57,310 nt of DNA from Pseudomonadota bacterium (GCA_963204745.1 CAUJHF010000014.1:1-57310), one strand, 5' to 3'; counted from the stretch's first letter, positions 8,212-17,578 are shown. Translations and numbers: made by a program. The notes: generated by a model from the sequence alone, not told the origin.

Positions 8212-11200
8212 TCAGTGTGCGGTAGCTGATTCCGGCTGCGTCTCTGTCTCTTCGCGCTGCAGTTTCTCGATCTCCCGGCTGATGTGCTCCGGGGACTGTG
8301 TCTTGCGCGCCAGCAGGACATAGATCGCGGGAATCAGGTACAGGGTCAGGAAGACCGAGATCGTCACGCCAAAAAATACCGTGGCGCCCAGCGTGCGTCT
8401 TGATTCGGTGCCCGCACCGGTTGCCAGCATCAGCGGAACGGCCCCGAAAGCTGTACACAGGCTGGTCATCAGCACCGGGCGCAGGCGGATACTGGCCGAC
8501 GAGATAATCGCTGCGTAAAACTCCGTGCCGCGGTCCCGTAGCTGATTGGCAAACTCAACGATCAGGATGCCGTTCTTCGCCGCCAGTCCGATCAGCATGA
8601 TCGCGCCGATCTGGCTGTAAACATTGATCGAGGATCCGAACGCCCAGAGGCCAACCAGTCCGCCGGTGATCGCCATCGGTACCGTGAGCATGATGATCAG
8701 CGGGTGTCTGAAGCTCTCGAACTGCGCGGCGAGAATCAGGAACACGACCACCATGGCAAAGCCGAAGGTCAGGTAGATCGCATTCCCCGATCGCTTGTAC
8801 TCACGGGCCTCGCCATCGAAATCGATCTTCGCTTCGGGCGGCAGTTCGCTGGCGATCAGCTGCTCCATATAGGTCACGGCTTCGCCGATGGAATAGCCAG
8901 GTGCCAGGCTCGCGCTCAGCGTCACCGAGCGAAGCTGGTTGAAGCGCTTGAGCTCCTTCGGTCCAGCCACCTCTTCAAGCTGAACCAGGCTGGCGAGCGG
9001 TATCAGCTGTGTTGAGCGTTCGGAGCGTACGTAGATGTTTTGCAGGTCCGATGGCGTGGCGCGGTCCTGGGCCGCGCCCTGCAAGATGACGTTGTACTCT
9101 TCGCCCCGCTCGATAAAACTGGTGACGATGCGCGAGCCGAGCATGGTTTCCAGCGTGTTGCCGATGGTCTGCAGCGAAACGCCGAGGTCAGCAGCCCGGT
9201 CGCGATCGACAGCGATCTTGATCTTGGGCTTGCCCGGGAAGAAGTCCGAGCGCATGCCGAGTATGCGCGGATTATCTTCATCGACCTTGTTGATGATCAG
9301 GTCTTGCCAGGCGGTCAGGTCTTCGTAGCTGGTGCCGCTCAGGATCACGGCCAGTCCGGCGCCACCAGAGCGTATGGCCAGGCTGGGCGGCAGAAATACC
9401 GTGGCCACTGCACCCGGCAGGCTGCTGACCTTGATGCGGATCTCGGCGGAGAGTTCCTGGGCCGAGCGCTCCCTGCCTGCTCGCGATTCCAGTGGCATGT
9501 AGATAAAAGCGGTATTCACATCGCCGCCACTGCCCCACATGCCGGTGCGGGTAACCACCCGTTTCATATCGCCTGCTTCGACATAGGGTTTCAGCAAGGC
9601 TTCGATTATCCGCACCTGGCGGTCCATGTACTCCGGGGAGGCGCCTTCAGGGCCACGTACGGTCATCAGCATCATGTTGCGGTCTTCGGCGGGCGCGTAT
9701 TCGCCGGGCAAGGTGCTGAACAGTGCAGCGCCGAGCAAAGCCACCAGTACCAGCGCCACCACAGCCATCCAGCGCAGCCCGATGAAGCGGGTTAGCGATG
9801 TCCGGTAGGCTTCGGTGAGCCGCTGGAACATCCGGTCGAGAGAGGTCGCCAGCCGGCCGCGTTTCACACCGCCGGTATAGAGCCGCGAAGTCAGCATCGG
9901 CACGAGCGTCAGGGCGACGATGCCGGATACAGCAATCGCGGCGGCCAGCGAGATGCCGAACTCGCCGAACAGCCGTCCGACATTGCCTGGCATGAAAGAG
10001 ATCGGCACGAACACGGCTACCAGCACTGCCGTGGTCGAGATCACCGCAAAACCGATCTCCTGGCTGCCTTCGATCGAGGCGAGCAGGGGCGGACGTCCCA
10101 GCTCCATCTTCCGCACGATGTTCTCCAGCACGACGATTGCATCGTCGACGACCAGGCCGATTGCCAGCACCAGGCCCAGCAGCGTCAGGGTATTGATCGT
10201 ATAGCCGAGTACCGCCATGACGATGAAGGACGAAATGATCGCTACCGGGATCGTCAAGGCCGGAATGATCGTTGCGCGCAGTGAGCCGACGAAGGCGAAT
10301 ATCACGACCAGAACCAGCAGCAATGCCTCTACAAGTACCTTGACCACCTCAATCATCGATTCCTCGATGAAGCGCGAGAAATCGATGCTGGCCGAAACGA
10401 TGAGGTCGCCGGGTAGGCTGTCCTGCAGACGATCCACCTCGTCGAGCACAGCCTTGTTGACCTGCAGGATATTGGCATTGGCCTGCGGCACGATGCCGAG
10501 GCTGATGCCGGATACGCCGTTGGAGCGCGAGAAGAAGCGCGCATCCTCCGGGTCAATGCGCACCTCTGCCACTTCGCCCAGCCGCGTCAGGTAGTTATCG
10601 CTGCTGCGGCTGATTACCAGCGCTTCGAAGTCGGCAACCTCGTCGAGGCCGGTGGCGGTACGCAGCGAGAATTCGCGCTGCTGTGACTCGATACGGCCGG
10701 CTGGCAGTTCCACGTTTTCCCTGCGCAGCGTGTTCTCCACGTCTTCGACGGTGAGGCCGCGGGCGGCGAGCGCATCGCGATCCAGCCAGATGCGCATTGC
10801 GGTCTTCTGTGCGCCGGCCAGCCGGATGGTGGCGACGCCGTCGACAGCAGACAGCCTATCCACCAGGTTGCGTTCGGCATAGTCGGTGAGGTCCATCAGC
10901 GTGCGCGTCTGGCTGTCGACGCCGATGTACAGCGTGGCATCCATGCCCTGATCCTGCTTGGTGATCTCGGGCGGGTTGGCGCCATCGGGCAATTGCTTCT
11001 GCACCCGTGAGACGCGTTCGCGGACATCGTTGGCGGCACCGTCCGGGTCGCGATCCAGGCCGAACTCGATCACGATGTTCGAACGTTCATCCTGACTGCT
11101 GGAGGTGAGCTTCTGTACGCCCGAAATGCCGGAGATCTGGTCCTCGATGACCTGCGTGATGCGCCGCTCTATAACCTCCGCCGATGCACCCCGGTAGACC

Positions 11201-11346
11201 GTTGTTACGGTTACTACCGGCGGATCGATATTTGGAAATTCGCGTATCGCCAGCCGGCTGACGGCCAGCAAGCCGAGGATGACAGGAATCAGGCTCAGAA
11301 CCGCGGCGAGTACGGGGCGGCGTACCGATATGTCAGACAGGATCAT
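8212..11346 (-). CDS. RND-family efflux pump, inner-membrane permease
   Basis: Proton-driven permease of the hydrophobe/amphiphile efflux (HAE1, AcrB/MexF-like) group, 1044 residues, the usual length. The N-terminus places the first membrane helix at once (SVRRPVLAAVLSLIPVILG) followed by REFPNIDPPVVTV. The proton-relay aspartates of TM4 are visible as Asp401-Asp402 in LVLAIGLVVDDAIVVLEN. The second half repeats the fold, with FGFAMVVVFLILAAQFESF and the helices near 930-1020. It lies 24 bases after a membrane-fusion protein gene. No outer-membrane channel gene is nearby, so it probably uses a TolC-like protein encoded elsewhere. The substrate cannot be told from sequence. Confidence 0.95.
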   Translation of the reverse strand: MILSDISVRRPVLAAVLSLIPVILGLLAVSRLAIREFPNIDPPVVTVTTVYRGASAEVIERRITQVIEDQISGISGVQKLTSSSQDERSNIVIEFGLDRDPDGAANDVRERVSRVQKQLPDGANPPEITKQDQGMDATLYIGVDSQTRTLMDLTDYAERNLVDRLSAVDGVATIRLAGAQKTAMRIWLDRDALAARGLTVEDVENTLRRENVELPAGRIESQQREFSLRTATGLDEVADFEALVISRSSDNYLTRLGEVAEVRIDPEDARFFSRSNGVSGISLGIVPQANANILQVNKAVLDEVDRLQDSLPGDLIVSASIDFSRFIEESMIEVVKVLVEALLLVLVVIFAFVGSLRATIIPALTIPVAIISSFIVMAVLGYTINTLTLLGLVLAIGLVVDDAIVVLENIVRKMELGRPPLLASIEGSQEIGFAVISTTAVLVAVFVPISFMPGNVGRLFGEFGISLAAAIAVSGIVALTLVPMLTSRLYTGGVKRGRLATSLDRMFQRLTEAYRTSLTRFIGLRWMAVVALVLVALLGAALFSTLPGEYAPAEDRNMMLMTVRGPEGASPEYMDRQVRIIEALLKPYVEAGDMKRVVTRTGMWGSGGDVNTAFIYMPLESRAGRERSAQELSAEIRIKVSSLPGAVATVFLPPSLAIRSGGAGLAVILSGTSYEDLTAWQDLIINKVDEDNPRILGMRSDFFPGKPKIKIAVDRDRAADLGVSLQTIGNTLETMLGSRIVTSFIERGEEYNVILQGAAQDRATPSDLQNIYVRSERSTQLIPLASLVQLEEVAGPKELKRFNQLRSVTLSASLAPGYSIGEAVTYMEQLIASELPPEAKIDFDGEAREYKRSGNAIYLTFGFAMVVVFLILAAQFESFRHPLIIMLTVPMAITGGLVGLWAFGSSINVYSQIGAIMLIGLAAKNGILIVEFANQLRDRGTEFYAAIISSASIRLRPVLMTSLCTAFGAVPLMLATGAGTESRRTLGATVFFGVTISVFLTLYLIPAIYVLLARKTQSPEHISREIEKLQREETETQPESATAH

Positions 11347-11370
11347 GGTATGTCGGTGTTCCCTGTGCGC

Positions 11371-12411
11371 TCAGGTGTCGGGGGTTACAGTGACCGATGT
11401 GCCCTCGTGCAGACGCTGGGTACCCTCGGTGACCACCAGTGCGCCGGCTTCCAGGCCGCTGCGGATTTCAGCAAAACCCGGTGTGCGGCCGCCGACTATC
11501 ACCTCACGCTCTGCGGCTTTGCCGTCCTCGATGACGAACACGTACTGCCGACCTTCGCGCGGCACCAGGCTTTCCTCGGCAATCAGCAGCACCTTTGCGC
11601 GCTGCTTTTCCAGACTGACCGTCATGAACATGCCAGGCTTCAGTGCACCGCCGGCGTTGGGCAGGGTAGCGATCACGGCCACCGACCGCGTTACCGGATC
11701 GACGCGGGAGTCGATGCTGGTCACCTTGCCGGCAAACTGCTGGTCCGGATACACGGTGGTCACGGCCGAGATCGGCATGTCGGTATGCACCGTGTCCATG
11801 AAGGTTTCAGGAATCGAGAAGCCGAGCTTGATCGTGCTGACATCATCGAGCGTCGTGATGACGGTATCCGGGCTGACCAGGTCACCGAGACTGACCTTGC
11901 GCAGGCCCACCACGCCGGCGAAGGGCGCCCTGACCGACAGCGTGTCGAGCCTTGCCTGTGCACCGCGCACCTGCGCCCTCGCGACTGCCAGGTTTGCTTC
12001 CAGCTGGTCGAGGTCGGCCGCCGATACCACCTGCGTGGCGGCGAGGGCCTGACTGCGCCGGTACTGGCTTTCGGCCTGCTTCAGTTGCGCTTCGGCGAGG
12101 CTGAGGCTGGCAGCTTCCTGTCGCGTATCCAGTTTGACAAGTACCTGACCGGCTTTTACCGGTTGGCCTTCGCGAAAATTGATGCCTGTGACGACGCTGC
12201 TGGAACGGACGGTGACCTTGATTGACTCGTTGGCCTGGGCGGTACCCAGCGCTGTGTAGCGGTCTGTGAAAGACTGCGGTTCCAGCCGCTGTGCAATGAC
12301 GGTCACGGGTGCGCCGCCACCGAAACCGGACGGTCCACCGCGGTTCCCGGCTGCCTGATCAGAGCCGCAGGCGGCCAGCAGGCCAGCCGCCAGCGCCGGT
12401 ATCAGCCGCAT
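11371..12411 (-). CDS. RND efflux periplasmic adaptor (membrane-fusion lipoprotein)
   Basis: Periplasmic adaptor of the HlyD/AcrA type that links the pump at 8212-11346 to an outer-membrane channel. I chose the ATG at 12411 (346 residues) because it gives a short signal peptide with a lipobox ending LLAAC; the frame continues up to a TTG at 12492 that touches the pepQ stop, and that longer form would bury the signal. The body shows the barrel-sandwich hybrid halves (VTVRSSSVVTGINFREGQPV, then APFAGVVGLRKVSLGDLV) separated by an alpha-hairpin of about 70 residues, and a C-terminal membrane-proximal domain. Probably one transcript with pepQ and the pump. Confidence 0.93.
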   Translation of the reverse strand: MRLIPALAAGLLAACGSDQAAGNRGGPSGFGGGAPVTVIAQRLEPQSFTDRYTALGTAQANESIKVTVRSSSVVTGINFREGQPVKAGQVLVKLDTRQEAASLSLAEAQLKQAESQYRRSQALAATQVVSAADLDQLEANLAVARAQVRGAQARLDTLSVRAPFAGVVGLRKVSLGDLVSPDTVITTLDDVSTIKLGFSIPETFMDTVHTDMPISAVTTVYPDQQFAGKVTSIDSRVDPVTRSVAVIATLPNAGGALKPGMFMTVSLEKQRAKVLLIAEESLVPREGRQYVFVIEDGKAAEREVIVGGRTPGFAEIRSGLEAGALVVTEGTQRLHEGTSVTVTPDT

Positions 12412-12488
12412 GAGGCAAGCCAGGATCTGCGGGTCGGCGAAATACCGGCACGGCGTGTTGTTGTTTTGCGGCACGGGACGATCCTGAT

Positions 12489-13814
12489 TCAAGTGGTTTC
12501 TGCTTCACGCGTCAGGTTTCTGTGACCATCTGCGGTGACCAGCACATTATCCTCGATACGGATGCCACCGTAGCAGCGGAGCGCGGCAACCTTCTTCCAG
12601 TCCACCTGCCGGCTGTGGCGGCTCTTTTTCAATCTGGCCAGCAGCGAATCGATGAAGTAGATGCCGGGTTCGATCGTCACCACCATGCCGGGTTCCAGCG
12701 TGCGAGTCAGCCGCAGGCGCGTGAAACGCTTCGGTCGCGGCAGCTTGCGCCCCTGCGGGCTGGCGAGGTCGCCGCCCACATCGTGTACCTGCAGGCCGAG
12801 CAGATGGCCGAGTCCGTGCGGCATGAAACTGTCGACGATGCGGCGTTCCACCATTTCCTCGGCTGACAGGCGAACCAGTTCCCAGCGAGACAGCAGTTCG
12901 GCCAGCGTCGTAAATGCACTGAGCTGAAGCTCCGGGAAGGACACTCCGGGCCGTACCTGCGCACACAGCTGCTGCTGGGTGCGGTCCATGTCCCGCACCA
13001 TGGCCGCGAATTCACCGCGTCGGGCAGCGTAGGTCCGGGTGATGTCGGAAGCGTAGCCCGCGACGCTGGATCCGGCATCGAGCAGCAGGCTGTGACGTTC
13101 GCGAGCCGGCAGGCGTTGCCGGTCGCGATGCTGGTAATGCAGCGTGGCGCCGTTCCGGTTCATTGCCACGATGGCCGGGTAGGGCAGCTCGGCATCGGTC
13201 TGGCCGCAGGCGGCGAGAAACATGAGACCCATTTCAAACTCGCTGAGCCCGGCATCAAACGCGGTGTGCACCGCCCGATGTCCGGCCAGCGCCTGTACCG
13301 TTGCCTGCTCGATGCACTGCACTTCCCAGGGCGTCTTGCAGGCGCGGTCGTAATCGAGATGCGCCAGCAGTGACCGGGGATTCTTGCGGCCACCGATAGC
13401 CAGCCCCCGCCACTGGGCGGGCTCGCCGAGCAGGGCCAGCGCTTTTTCCGCACGCGGCATGTGGCGTCGCAGATCGGCGGGCTTCCGGAATACGCGGATA
13501 TCGAGCGCACGCTGCCAGGGTCCGCGGGGTACGGGCGCCGGCTGGTGCCAGTAGTCCACCGGTTCCAGAACCAGCAGCAGTGGTTTCTTGCCCGGCCGGT
13601 AGAGCAGGGCGGAGCCGGGATGCGCGAGCAGTGGCGCCCACTGCAGGAACAGCGGCTCGGCCCGGTAGGGGTAGTGCTGGTCATCGCGATGGACCGGCGG
13701 CGCATGGCCGGCACCGATCAGCACGGCATCGAAGCCGTCCGCTTCAAGCGCGCGGTCGTAGCGCTGACAAAGGCTTTTGATGTGTGCAGCGTAGAGTCTG
13801 GATGAGGACGGCAT
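12489..13814 (-). CDS. pepQ: Xaa-Pro dipeptidase (prolidase)
   Basis: Cytoplasmic M24-family metallopeptidase that cleaves X-Pro dipeptides; related enzymes also hydrolyse organophosphates. The ATG at 13814 gives 441 residues (E. coli PepQ 443) and an N-terminus aligned with that protein. The dinuclear metal ligands are all present: Asp246 (LLLDAGSS), Asp257 (SDITRTY), His333 (MPHGLGH), Glu382 (TIEPGIYF) and Glu421 (RIEDNV). It is the first gene of a minus-strand group with the efflux adaptor and pump; an in-frame codon at 13859 would add 15 unconserved residues. The gene diverges from trpS across about 130 bases that include the AT-rich stretch 13855-13882. Confidence 0.95.
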   Translation of the reverse strand: MPSSSRLYAAHIKSLCQRYDRALEADGFDAVLIGAGHAPPVHRDDQHYPYRAEPLFLQWAPLLAHPGSALLYRPGKKPLLLVLEPVDYWHQPAPVPRGPWQRALDIRVFRKPADLRRHMPRAEKALALLGEPAQWRGLAIGGRKNPRSLLAHLDYDRACKTPWEVQCIEQATVQALAGHRAVHTAFDAGLSEFEMGLMFLAACGQTDAELPYPAIVAMNRNGATLHYQHRDRQRLPARERHSLLLDAGSSVAGYASDITRTYAARRGEFAAMVRDMDRTQQQLCAQVRPGVSFPELQLSAFTTLAELLSRWELVRLSAEEMVERRIVDSFMPHGLGHLLGLQVHDVGGDLASPQGRKLPRPKRFTRLRLTRTLEPGMVVTIEPGIYFIDSLLARLKKSRHSRQVDWKKVAALRCYGGIRIEDNVLVTADGHRNLTREAETT

Positions 13815-13944
13815 GCTGTCTGGTTTCCCGGATGAAGCGATAGTGGGGCAGGGCATCAATATATAGCAGTGGCGTCATATATCAGCTGCGGCACTGGTCG
13901 CCATCGCGAACAGATTTAACAGCGCTGCTGAACTCCGGCATCAT

Positions 13945-14958
13945 ATGAAGATCATGGAAACCCATCTCACCGGCATAACCACCACGGGCACACCGCATCT
14001 GGGCAATTATGCCGGCGCGATCCGGCCGGCAATTGTCGCCAGCCGACGCAGCGATGTGCAATCCTTTTACTTCCTTGCCGACTATCACGCGCTGGTCAAA
14101 AACCAGGATCCCGGAGCGCTGCAGAGGTCCAGCCTGGAAGTGGCCGCTACCTGGCTGGCGCTCGGGCTCGACACCAGCAAATCGGTTTTCTATCGACAGT
14201 CGGATATTCCGGAAATTCCCGAGCTCACCTGGCTGCTGACCACCATCACTGCCAAGGGCCTGATGAACCGTGCGCATGCCTACAAGGCGGCGGTACAGGC
14301 CAACCAGGACAGCGGCGATGCGGACCCTGACAAGGGCATCACCATGGGGCTCTTTTCCTATCCGGTACTTATGGCAGCCGACATCCTGATGTTCAAGGCG
14401 CACCGGGTGCCGGTCGGCAGGGACCAGAAACAGCATGTGGAGATGGCGCGCGATATAGGCCAGCGCTTCAATCACCTGTTCGGCGAGCACTTCGTGCTGC
14501 CCGAGGCGGTAATCGCGCCGAACACCGCGGTGCTGAGCGGGCTCGACGGCCGCAAGATGAGCAAGAGCTACAACAACACGATTCCGTTGTTCGTGCCGGC
14601 CAGCCAGCTCAAAAAACTGATCATGCGCATCAAGACCAACTCGCTGGAGCCCGGCCAGCCGAAGGAAACTGCCGGTTCAACGCTGTTCGAAATCTATCAG
14701 GCCTTTGCCACACCTGAAGAGACTGCCGCGCTGGCCCGACGTTACGCCGAGGGCGCTGGCTGGGGCGATCTCAAGAAAGAGCTGTTCGAGTATCTGGATG
14801 CTCATCTGGCTGAAGCGCGCGGCAACTATGAAAAGCTGCTCGCTGATCCGGGCCATGTAGAACGTGTGTTGAAGGAAGGTGCCGAACGTGCGCGCAGCCT
14901 CTCGGTGCCGTTCATGAAGGAACTGCGCCACGCGGTGGGCCTGCGCGCGGTCGGCTGA
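13945..14958 (+). CDS. trpS: Tryptophanyl-tRNA synthetase
   Basis: Class I aminoacyl-tRNA synthetase that charges tRNA-Trp, 337 residues. The HIGH-type motif is HLGN at residues 18-21 (TTTGTPHLGNYAGAI) and KMSKS is at 204-208 (GLDGRKMSKSYNN). GRDQKQHVEMARDI in the middle is typical. An in-frame ATG three codons in (13954) is an alternative start. It stands alone, divergent from pepQ, and is followed 49 bases later by a PIN-domain gene on the same strand. Confidence 0.97.
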   Translation: MKIMETHLTGITTTGTPHLGNYAGAIRPAIVASRRSDVQSFYFLADYHALVKNQDPGALQRSSLEVAATWLALGLDTSKSVFYRQSDIPEIPELTWLLTTITAKGLMNRAHAYKAAVQANQDSGDADPDKGITMGLFSYPVLMAADILMFKAHRVPVGRDQKQHVEMARDIGQRFNHLFGEHFVLPEAVIAPNTAVLSGLDGRKMSKSYNNTIPLFVPASQLKKLIMRIKTNSLEPGQPKETAGSTLFEIYQAFATPEETAALARRYAEGAGWGDLKKELFEYLDAHLAEARGNYEKLLADPGHVERVLKEGAERARSLSVPFMKELRHAVGLRAVG

Positions 14959-15007
14959 AACGGGCTGCGCCACGCAAAACAGTCGATCCTGAAATGGCTT
15001 TGCTTTG

Positions 15008-15448
15008 ATGTCTGGTGCCATACCGGCTGTAGCTGTAGTCGATACCAATGTACTGCTGGCGCTTTGGCTGTTCAGGGATCCCGTCGTCGAACCCCTGCGC
15101 GCGGCGTTTGCGGCCGGCCTGCTGCAACCGGTCCGTTCCGCCGCAACCGATGCCGAGTTCGCCGAAGTCCTGGCCCGGCCAGGGCTGTTTTCGGTGGAAG
15201 CGGAACGGCAGGGCAGGCTGCTCGATGCCTGGCAGTCGGTGGCCTCACTGGTAGCAGCGATCCATGCCGCACCCTGGGTGTGCCGCGACCCCCTGGATCA
15301 GAAGTTTCTGGATCTCGCCTTCTCGACCCAGGCCGGCTGGCTCATCACCAGGGACCGTGATCTGCTGAAGCTGGCGCGCAAGACCCGGCGTCAGGGACTG
15401 TCGATCCTGACGCCGGAAAGCTGGGCGCTGCGGGGCCCTCAGGCCTGA
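15008..15448 (+). CDS. PIN-domain protein, putative toxin-type RNase
   Basis: A 146-residue PIN-domain protein of the COG1569 kind (putative toxin component). The acidic metal-binding residues are in place: Asp12 (VVDTNVLLALW), Glu50/Glu53 (ATDAEFAEVLARP), Asp97 (DPLDQKFLDLAF) and Asp116/Asp118 (LITRDRDLLKLA). PIN proteins are Mg2+-dependent RNases. No antitoxin gene precedes it: only 49 bases separate it from trpS, and the gene behind it runs the other way. The ATG at 15008 is preferred over an in-frame TTG three bases earlier. Its 3' end overlaps the oxygenase gene by ten bases. It may be a solitary RNase rather than half of a toxin-antitoxin pair. Confidence 0.85.
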   Translation: MSGAIPAVAVVDTNVLLALWLFRDPVVEPLRAAFAAGLLQPVRSAATDAEFAEVLARPGLFSVEAERQGRLLDAWQSVASLVAAIHAAPWVCRDPLDQKFLDLAFSTQAGWLITRDRDLLKLARKTRRQGLSILTPESWALRGPQA

Positions 15449-15969
15449 GTAAACCAGGCAACGAGCGAATTCCTGACGCCCCCCGTTACCGGCGCGACCC
15501 GGTGTACCTCCGCAGAATTAAACAGGACGATGTCGCCCGTTTTGCGCAGCTTCGGTGCATCCATGGCCCTGAACTCGAGATCACCGCCCGAGAAACCATC
15601 CGACAGCAATATCGAAGCTGATACCAGACGTTTTACCGGATCGGTATCGCACACATCCGGGTGCCAATCGTAGTGATGACCCAGCCGGTAGGTGGCGAGT
15701 TGCATCCCACCGGCAAAGCGCAGTGGAACTTTCACTCCCAGTCGTGGCTGGTGCTCGAGCACGATTCGTCCGATCTCGGCATACAGGGCCGGATGGTCCT
15801 CCTGCAGAATCCAGCGCACTTCGGTCTTGCGCAGCGATGCCGTACGTCTTTCGCCATCCTCTGAATCCGGGTCATAAGTCCCCGCCTCCAGTGGCTCGCT
15901 TGACTGTTTGAATGCCAGCACTTGCCTCATCAGGCTGCCACTCAGTCGATATCTGACCTTGATGATCAT
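15439..15969 (-). CDS. 2-oxoglutarate/Fe(II)-dependent oxygenase (prolyl-hydroxylase-like)
   Basis: Small 2OG-Fe(II) dioxygenase of the P4Hc/PKHD type. With the ATG at 15969 it has 176 residues; the open frame runs 39 codons further but that part has no family character. The facial triad is His103 and Asp105 (HYDWHPD) with distal His156 (SAEVHRVAPV), and Arg166 (VRNSLVAW) should bind 2-oxoglutarate. VSASILLSDGFSGGDLEF between them matches prolyl 4-hydroxylase-like enzymes. The substrate is unknown; relatives hydroxylate peptides, free amino acids or siderophore-related compounds. It lies 176 bases downstream of the CotH-like gene on the same strand, with a hairpin in between. Confidence 0.88.
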   Translation of the reverse strand: MIIKVRYRLSGSLMRQVLAFKQSSEPLEAGTYDPDSEDGERRTASLRKTEVRWILQEDHPALYAEIGRIVLEHQPRLGVKVPLRFAGGMQLATYRLGHHYDWHPDVCDTDPVKRLVSASILLSDGFSGGDLEFRAMDAPKLRKTGDIVLFNSAEVHRVAPVTGGVRNSLVAWFTQA

Positions 15970-16038
15970 CCGGGCTGCAAGACCGTTGATTGGCTGTAAC
16001 CAGATATCTGTATTGTGCCACCGGCTTTCTGCAGTACC

Positions 16039-16056
16039 AGTGGCCTGAGGGCCACT
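16039..16056. other. Perfect hairpin between CotH-like and oxygenase genes
   Basis: AGTGGCC (16039-16045) and GGCCACT (16050-16056) are perfect inverted copies around a TGAG loop. No T-run is present on either strand, so a Rho-independent terminator is doubtful. It lies in the 175-base gap 15970-16144; I see no gene in that gap. Confidence 0.3.
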
Positions 16057-16144
16057 ACATCCGGGGTTGCCTCGCCGGCTGGCCACACTGCGCGCAACCC
16101 GGGCCTTAAATCTCCTGTCCGCTTGAAACAGCCATTTCCCCCGC

Positions 16145-17578
16145 CTATGGGCTGTTCAGATAGGCAGCGACTGCTGCCGCCCGGCTTGCCGCATGTGACC
16201 GGAGCGCAGTCACTGCGCTGTAAAAATCACCGGGGCCTTCCAGGTACGAATATCCGGCCAGTTCCGTGGTCGCATATGCAGCGACCAACGCCGAATAGTA
16301 GTCATAAGTCGCCTGGACGCTGCCGGTATCGAAGGCACCGGCAATCACTTCAGACAGATAAGCATCGTAGCGCGCCTTGTACACATCATCCGCATAGATC
16401 CTGGCGATCAACGGCCAGGCGGAAGCATTCATGTTGGAAAAATCCAGAGCCAGCGCCCCGCCTTGCTTGCCTTCCTGGAAGGCTTCGTTGTTGTCCCAGG
16501 GGATCCAGGTCAGCTTCCCCGTCGCCGGATCGTTGTAGAGATAGAAATTGTGGGGCATTCGGCCGTAGCTGTCCCAGTTCTGGATGATTCCGTTGACTGC
16601 CAGGTACTTCAGGAATCCATCGACATCGAAAACCGCTTCGAGGTTGCTTCTCCAGGTTGCCGGATCAGAGATTGCCGTATCGTCATGCAGTGCGGAAAAC
16701 ATCGCGATGATGTCTGACCAGTCTTCATCATCTTCGTTGGTCTTCTTCTCGAAGTCGTCCTGATTGAAGGTGCCGGCGACAAAAGTGGCGCTGCCGTCCT
16801 CAGGCTTGTACAGGTTCCCGTCATCGCTGGAGAACTGCGTGTCAATCACCGTGTCGTCGACTTCTTCAGTCAGGGTGTAAAGCCCGAAATACCCGGGGCC
16901 ATCGCCATGATCAACATACAGGGCATAAAAGGCCGTATGGGACACCGGAACACCGGCATTCATGAAGACATCTGCGGCAACCTTCTCGCGCAACAAGGAC
17001 TCATCATCAAAGTTGTTCTTCAGGCTGAACTTCTTGAAGCCATAAAAACGCTGGTTTTCTATTTGCGGGTAATCATCTTCATATTCATCAAAATCCAGCT
17101 TGAATGGCAACTTGAGAATCCCTGCCAGCCAACCGCTTTGCAGTGAAGAGTTCCCCTTGAACCTGATGCCAACCCGGTACCACTCCTTGTCCCCATAGAA
17201 CACTTCAGCAGGCACCATGACCGGATCTTCGTCGGTGTCGATCAGGCCGATCCCGCCTGGCCCGCTCCCGAATGGGCCATAGGTGGCAGTCATGTCGTCC
17301 AGCATGCTCTGCCACCGCTCCGCAGTGACGACGATGTCCAGCCGCTTCACCTGAGTGTCGTCAAACACTTCAGCAAAGTCCGGATCGACATCGTTGCTGT
17401 GGCTTGCATCAGTCCAGTCGGTGGGCACGAAGTTGGCATCGGCATCAACGGCTGTATCACTGTCCGCAGTACCGCCGCTGCCGCACCCGGATGCGAACAA
17501 TATGGAAATCAGGGCGGCAATCAGGAATGCATTCCTGAATATTGCAGATGAACACGTGGCGCCTGATGAACCAGACAT
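16145..17578 (-). CDS. CotH-kinase-family lipoprotein
   Basis: A 477-residue exported protein of the CotH kinase family. The N-terminal helix (residues 16-31) ends in a lipobox-like FASGC with Cys32, so it is probably a lipoprotein. Kinase-like features are RFKGNSS near 139-145, FSLKNNFDDESLLREKVA near 184-201, the catalytic-type Asp336 in NWDSYGRMPHN, and metal-type Asp362 in IPWDNNEAF. In Bacillus, CotH phosphorylates spore-coat proteins; this organism should not sporulate, so the substrate is unknown. GAGGATT lies ahead of the ATG. It begins 35 bases after a small exported Cys-containing protein, probably as one operon, divergent from a two-component system. Confidence 0.9.
   Translation of the reverse strand: MSGSSGATCSSAIFRNAFLIAALISILFASGCGSGGTADSDTAVDADANFVPTDWTDASHSNDVDPDFAEVFDDTQVKRLDIVVTAERWQSMLDDMTATYGPFGSGPGGIGLIDTDEDPVMVPAEVFYGDKEWYRVGIRFKGNSSLQSGWLAGILKLPFKLDFDEYEDDYPQIENQRFYGFKKFSLKNNFDDESLLREKVAADVFMNAGVPVSHTAFYALYVDHGDGPGYFGLYTLTEEVDDTVIDTQFSSDDGNLYKPEDGSATFVAGTFNQDDFEKKTNEDDEDWSDIIAMFSALHDDTAISDPATWRSNLEAVFDVDGFLKYLAVNGIIQNWDSYGRMPHNFYLYNDPATGKLTWIPWDNNEAFQEGKQGGALALDFSNMNASAWPLIARIYADDVYKARYDAYLSEVIAGAFDTGSVQATYDYYSALVAAYATTELAGYSYLEGPGDFYSAVTALRSHAASRAAAVAAYLNSP

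Noticed and set aside
12412..12492. Longer efflux adaptor starting at TTG 12492
   Set aside because: It puts 27 polar residues before the lipoprotein signal; kept only as an alternative.
13855..13882. ATATAT inverted repeat between pepQ and trpS as an operator
   Set aside because: Arms are only AT dinucleotides with mismatches; likely just the AT-rich promoter zone.
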